Origin: an uncultured Planctomycetaceae bacterium
GTDB taxonomy: Bacteria > Planctomycetota > Planctomycetia > Planctomycetales > Planctomycetaceae
Length of the DNA: 8,852 nucleotides
Direction of reading: 5' to 3'
Assembly (NCBI GenBank): GCA_937975745.1
Contig: CALJUK010000596.1
Coordinates: 1-8,852 of the forward strand
Position 1 is the stretch's first letter. Every line of letters starts with the position of its first letter. A program made the position numbers and the translations under genes. The notes beneath the pieces are model-generated. The model ran no database searches and had not been told where the DNA came from. It worked only from the letters and a program-made list of their open reading frames with translations. Below, piece by piece: positions 6,354 to 8,852 of this stretch.

Positions 6354-6722
6354 AAACGACATGCTTCACGTTCTGAACCACGGACTCTGTCCCCCAAAGG
6401 GTCTCTATGCGTCTATACCACACGGGACAATCAGCAGCCAGCGAAGCGGCCTCCCGATTCAGCATCGCGATTCGGAACGCGTCGGCGAAAAGAGGCCGTC
6501 ACAGGCAACCGACTTGGGGCAGCAGACGATTTTGCAGTGGATCGGTGAAACTTTGCCGAAGGAAGGTTCCAATCCGGAAGGGAATCATTCGTTTCGACAG
6601 ACTTCGGCCGGTCTGGCTGCGTCAGAATCGGTGTGGAGTAGCCAACACGAGGCAAGTCTCCTAAAATTGTCCGTTCGGCCACGGGGCTGTCTCGGTGCGG
6701 AGTCGATTCCGACGGAAATCGG

Positions 6723-6754
6723 CGGACGGACACGCCGACACGCGGACAATCGAT
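6723..6754. repeat. Degenerate 8-bp tandem repeat
   Basis: Four consecutive octamers read CGGACGGA, CACGCCGA, CACGCGGA and CAATCGAT. The two middle copies differ at one base, and the outer copies are diverged. The array is short and lies about 170 bp upstream of the SNF2 start codon. It could be a remnant of slippage or a set of binding half-sites. Confidence 0.25.
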
Positions 6755-6782
6755 TTAGGGCAGTTTCGGTCAGCCCATCGAT

Positions 6783-6808
6783 TCTCGGCAAAGGTGAGGC
6801 CTCCGAGA
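6783..6808. promoter_or_regulatory. Inverted repeat TCTCGG/CCGAGA upstream of the SNF2 gene
   Basis: TCTCGG at 6783-6788 and CCGAGA at 6803-6808 form a perfect 6-bp inverted repeat with a 14-base interior. AGG and CCT within the interior can pair to lengthen the structure. It lies about 110 bp before the SNF2 start. It has no following T-tract, so it is more likely an operator or leader structure than a terminator, and it could be chance. Confidence 0.25.
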
Positions 6809-6866
6809 CAATCCGATGACCGCGAATGTCGATCGCCCCGGTTGGCGACCGATCTCTGCCGACAAT

Positions 6867-6892
6867 TCGTGGGAACTTCGGCAAACCCACGA
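6867..6892 (+). promoter_or_regulatory. Leader hairpin with UUCG-type loop just upstream of the SNF2 gene
   Basis: TCGTGGG (6867-6873) and CCCACGA (6886-6892) form a perfect 7-bp stem. The enclosed 12 bases contain CTTCGG, the C(UUCG)G arrangement of a very stable RNA tetraloop. The hairpin ends 27 nt before the ATG at 6920 and 17 nt before the ribosome-binding site GGAG (6910-6913). If transcription begins upstream, it would be a stable 5'-leader structure; otherwise it is a DNA dyad for a repressor. Confidence 0.4.
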
Positions 6893-6919
6893 GCAAGAAC
6901 TGGTCCATTGGAGCCGTGC

Positions 6920-8852
6920 ATGACGCTGGCTGAGTTATACGAGAATAAATTTCGCGGTGATATTCGCTTTCGCGGTGCCGCATACCTTGAAGCTGAACGA
7001 GTCGAGATTACGCGCGTCACACCCGACGATGTCTTTGCCGTCGTCCGGGACGGGGTCGAGTACCAGACACAGCTCAGCCGGGCCTCGAACCAGTTGCGGA
7101 TGTACTGCAATTGCGCCAAGGGGGGGCAGGCGGAAGCAACCTGCAAACACTTGTGGGCAACGTTGCTGGCCGTCGACGCGGGCGATCTGCTCTCGACGGC
7201 CCTGAAACCAGGTTACATTCCCCCCTTTGCCGCCGAGCCAGCCCGGGAATTTGTCCTCGACGATGGCCCACTGGAAGAAGACGACGACCAAACCGACGTC
7301 TACCAGCCGTTTCGAGGGGCAACCGCAGCAGCACGGACCAGCGTCAAGGTGCAACCCCGCCTCAGCGAGTGGGAAGCCCAACTGCAGAAGGTCCGACAGC
7401 AGATTTCCGAGCCCGATGTCGGTCCCGCCACGACAGGCCGCGAACGAGAGATCATTTACGAGATCGATGTCGAGGAAAGCCGCACTGCCCAGATTCTGGT
7501 GCTGCAAACGTCCCAACGTCAGCGGCGTGCCAACGGTCAATGGGGAAAACTGAAGCCCTTAAAATTGCGCCCCGGCCGCTTGCAGGAGATCGAACACGAA
7601 GACGATCGCCGTATTCTGGCCTATCTGTCAGGGGGAACGCCCGAACGGAACTCGTGGCACGCGCAGCAGGCGGAGTTTCACGCGGCCACACACCGCTACC
7701 GCGTTCCAACCGAATTGTGCGAGCTGCTGCTGCCCATCATGACGAGCACCGGCCACCTGACAATCATGGGCGAGCGGGCCGACTACGGCCTGCGGTGGGA
7801 CGACGGTCCGCCCTACGAACTGGCCATGCATGTCACCCGTTCGGAGGATGCCAGCGAGTGGACACTGTCGGGCTACCTCGCTCGGGGGGAGGAAGCCATC
7901 CCCCTCAGTGAGGCCGTACTGCTTGTCCCTGGAGGCCTCGTCGTCACCGCGGACTCTGTCGCGAGACTGGACGATTTCGACGCTTTTGCCTGGATTTCTC
8001 TGCTGCAGGGTGGGAAGGACCTGAAAGTTCCCGACGGCGAGCAGGAGGCCTTGGTCGACAAGCTACTCGACATTCCTCGACTTCCCCGGCTTGACCTTCC
8101 AAAAGAATTGCATCTGGAAGAGGTCCGCGCTTCCCCCAAACCGCATCTCATCCTGCGAACCCCCAAGGGAGCCCCTTGGCAACAGGAACGCCTGAAGGGC
8201 GAGGTGCAGTTCGAGTATTGCGAGTCGCTTGTCTCGGCCAGCAGTCCGCAGTGGGCCATCGTTCAACGGGAGGAAGGGCAGTGCATCGTCCGAGACAGGC
8301 CAGCGGAGCAACTGCACTGGTCGGAACTGCAACAGTGCGGTTTCCGTCGGCTGCGGGAACAGGTGCAGTCACGCCATGACGACGTCGAGATCGCTGCTCG
8401 CGATCTTGGCCCCGCCGTTCGTACGTTGTTCAAGAACGGCTGGCAGGTCCGGGCCGACGGCCGAGAAGTCCATCAGCCCGGCGAGTTTAACTTCCGCATC
8501 CAGTCGGGCATCGACTGGTTCGAACTGCACGCCGACATCGACTTCGGCGGCCAAACCGTTGCCTTCCCCGAACTTCTGGCCGCTTTGGCCCGCGGCGACG
8601 CGACGGTTCGGCTGAGTGACGGTTCGTTAGGCCTGGTCCCGGAAGAATGGGCCGAGCGGTATGGACTTCTGGCCCGCTTGGGAACAGCAGAAGACGATCA
8701 CATCCGCTTCTCACGCAGCCAGGCGTCCATGCTGGATGCGTTGCTGGCCACCCGCGAAACGGTCGTCGTTGACGACAAATTCGAGGAACTTCGCGAGCGG
8801 CTGAAGTCGTTCTCCGGACTGCAAGAGGTCCCGCCGGCACCCAACTTCGGCG
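6920..8852 (+). CDS. SWIM zinc-finger SNF2-family helicase, N-terminal part (cut by right window edge)
   Basis: The first 644 residues of a large SWI2/SNF2-type protein, a DNA-translocating ATPase family found in bacteria as RapA/HepA-like and SWIM-linked forms. The frame is open from the ATG at 6920 to the window end. A SWIM zinc finger of CxC-x9-CxH form has Cys63, Cys65, Cys75 and His77, expected to bind zinc and contact nucleic acid or protein. An acidic linker (about 112-126) and a long middle region follow. Residues about 530-610 match the bacterial SNF2-associated region in style: WFELHADIDFGGQTV, PELLAALARGD, LSDGSLGLVPEEW and IRFSRSQASMLDALL. The last visible residues (PPAPNFG) normally precede the LRPYQ start of the ATPase core, which is outside the window. 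GGAG six bases upstream supports the start; an in-frame TTG at 6908 is less likely. Whether the motor is intact cannot be seen. Confidence 0.88.
   Translation, partial: MTLAELYENKFRGDIRFRGAAYLEAERVEITRVTPDDVFAVVRDGVEYQTQLSRASNQLRMYCNCAKGGQAEATCKHLWATLLAVDAGDLLSTALKPGYIPPFAAEPAREFVLDDGPLEEDDDQTDVYQPFRGATAAARTSVKVQPRLSEWEAQLQKVRQQISEPDVGPATTGREREIIYEIDVEESRTAQILVLQTSQRQRRANGQWGKLKPLKLRPGRLQEIEHEDDRRILAYLSGGTPERNSWHAQQAEFHAATHRYRVPTELCELLLPIMTSTGHLTIMGERADYGLRWDDGPPYELAMHVTRSEDASEWTLSGYLARGEEAIPLSEAVLLVPGGLVVTADSVARLDDFDAFAWISLLQGGKDLKVPDGEQEALVDKLLDIPRLPRLDLPKELHLEEVRASPKPHLILRTPKGAPWQQERLKGEVQFEYCESLVSASSPQWAIVQREEGQCIVRDRPAEQLHWSELQQCGFRRLREQVQSRHDDVEIAARDLGPAVRTLFKNGWQVRADGREVHQPGEFNFRIQSGIDWFELHADIDFGGQTVAFPELLAALARGDATVRLSDGSLGLVPEEWAERYGLLARLGTAEDDHIRFSRSQASMLDALLATRETVVVDDKFEELRERLKSFSGLQEVPPAPNFG

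Larger units (their letters stand above)
6303..6919. other. 617-bp divergent spacer between larA and SNF2 genes, no gene seen
   Basis: Open stretches exist here (for example 6361-6819 plus and 6431-6733 minus), but their translations lack recognisable motifs, hydrophobic pattern or a ribosome-binding site, and they contradict one another. I therefore call the spacer non-coding. It must contain the promoters for the larA homologue and the SNF2 gene. It holds a bulged GC-rich hairpin at 6333-6353 in the larA leader, a degenerate 8-bp tandem repeat at 6723-6754, a dyad at 6783-6808 and a strong hairpin at 6867-6892 in the SNF2 leader. It could also hide a small RNA; nothing proves that. Confidence 0.55.

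Noticed and set aside
6406..6420. TATAGA/CATAGA-like -10 candidates for larA
   Set aside because: No -35 hexamer at suitable spacing matches well, and AT-rich hexamers alone are not evidence of a promoter.
5670..6548. 292-codon plus-strand open frame opposite larA and entering the spacer
   Set aside because: Most of it is the complement of larA's conserved nickel-site region. The part in the spacer shows no protein-like pattern.
6361..6819. 152-codon plus-strand open frame in the larA-SNF2 spacer
   Set aside because: No ribosome-binding site, no recognised motif and irregular composition. It overlaps equally plausible opposite-strand frames, so none is credible.
7111..7911. 266-codon plus-strand open frame overlapping the SNF2 gene in another frame
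   Set aside because: The frame beginning at 6920 has the SWIM finger and SNF2-associated motifs and stays open to the window end. This one is a low-complexity Arg/Gly/Pro shadow.
1..8852. Defence island, mobile element, CRISPR or toxin-antitoxin system
   Set aside because: Two helicase-family genes are present, but no nuclease, methylase, transposase, integrase, repeat-spacer array or small paired genes accompany them. The context looks like ordinary chromosome.

Overview
This is a GC-rich (roughly 60%) bacterial chromosomal window holding six protein-coding genes, two of them cut by the window edges. The protein content suggests a member of the Planctomycetota: a secreted GH105-type hydrolase with a degenerate peptidase-like N-domain, a LarA-type racemase homologue, a HisN-type phosphatase, a YdjM-like membrane hydrolase, and a SWIM-domain SNF2 protein, each in a small, loosely spaced transcription unit. 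This taxonomic call is an inference from protein style, not from a marker gene. I see no rRNA, tRNA, CRISPR array, insertion sequence, integrase or phage gene.

Layout. The left edge (1-1120, minus strand) is the N-terminal half of a UvrD/PcrA-type superfamily 1 helicase. A 185-bp divergent spacer separates it from a plus-strand gene (1306-3171) for an exported 621-residue protein. That protein carries a C-terminal GH105/GH88-like unsaturated-uronyl hydrolase domain and an N-terminal region resembling an M14 carboxypeptidase that has lost most of its zinc site. It converges, with only 12 bp between stop codons, on a minus-strand run of three genes. In transcription order these are a LarA-family nickel-pincer racemase homologue (6302-5040), a HisN-type inositol-monophosphatase-family phosphatase (4970-4134) and a YdjM/DUF457-family membrane metal-dependent hydrolase (3900-3184). 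The spacers inside this run (69 and 233 bp) are long for a tight operon and hold palindromes, phased repeats and hairpins. After a 617-bp gene-free divergent spacer, the right edge (6920-8852, plus strand) is the N-terminal 644 residues of a large SNF2-family protein: a SWIM zinc finger followed by the bacterial SNF2-associated region. Its ATPase motor lies beyond the window.

How the genes work together. I see no convincing shared pathway. The two edge genes are nucleic-acid motors, the GH105-like protein suggests polysaccharide scavenging outside the cytoplasm, and LarA and HisN are small-molecule enzymes that may be co-transcribed. I found no previously undescribed multi-gene system. The items most worth a second look are the pseudo-peptidase/GH105 fusion, the LarA homologue without its cofactor-synthesis genes, and several structured non-coding elements in the spacers.
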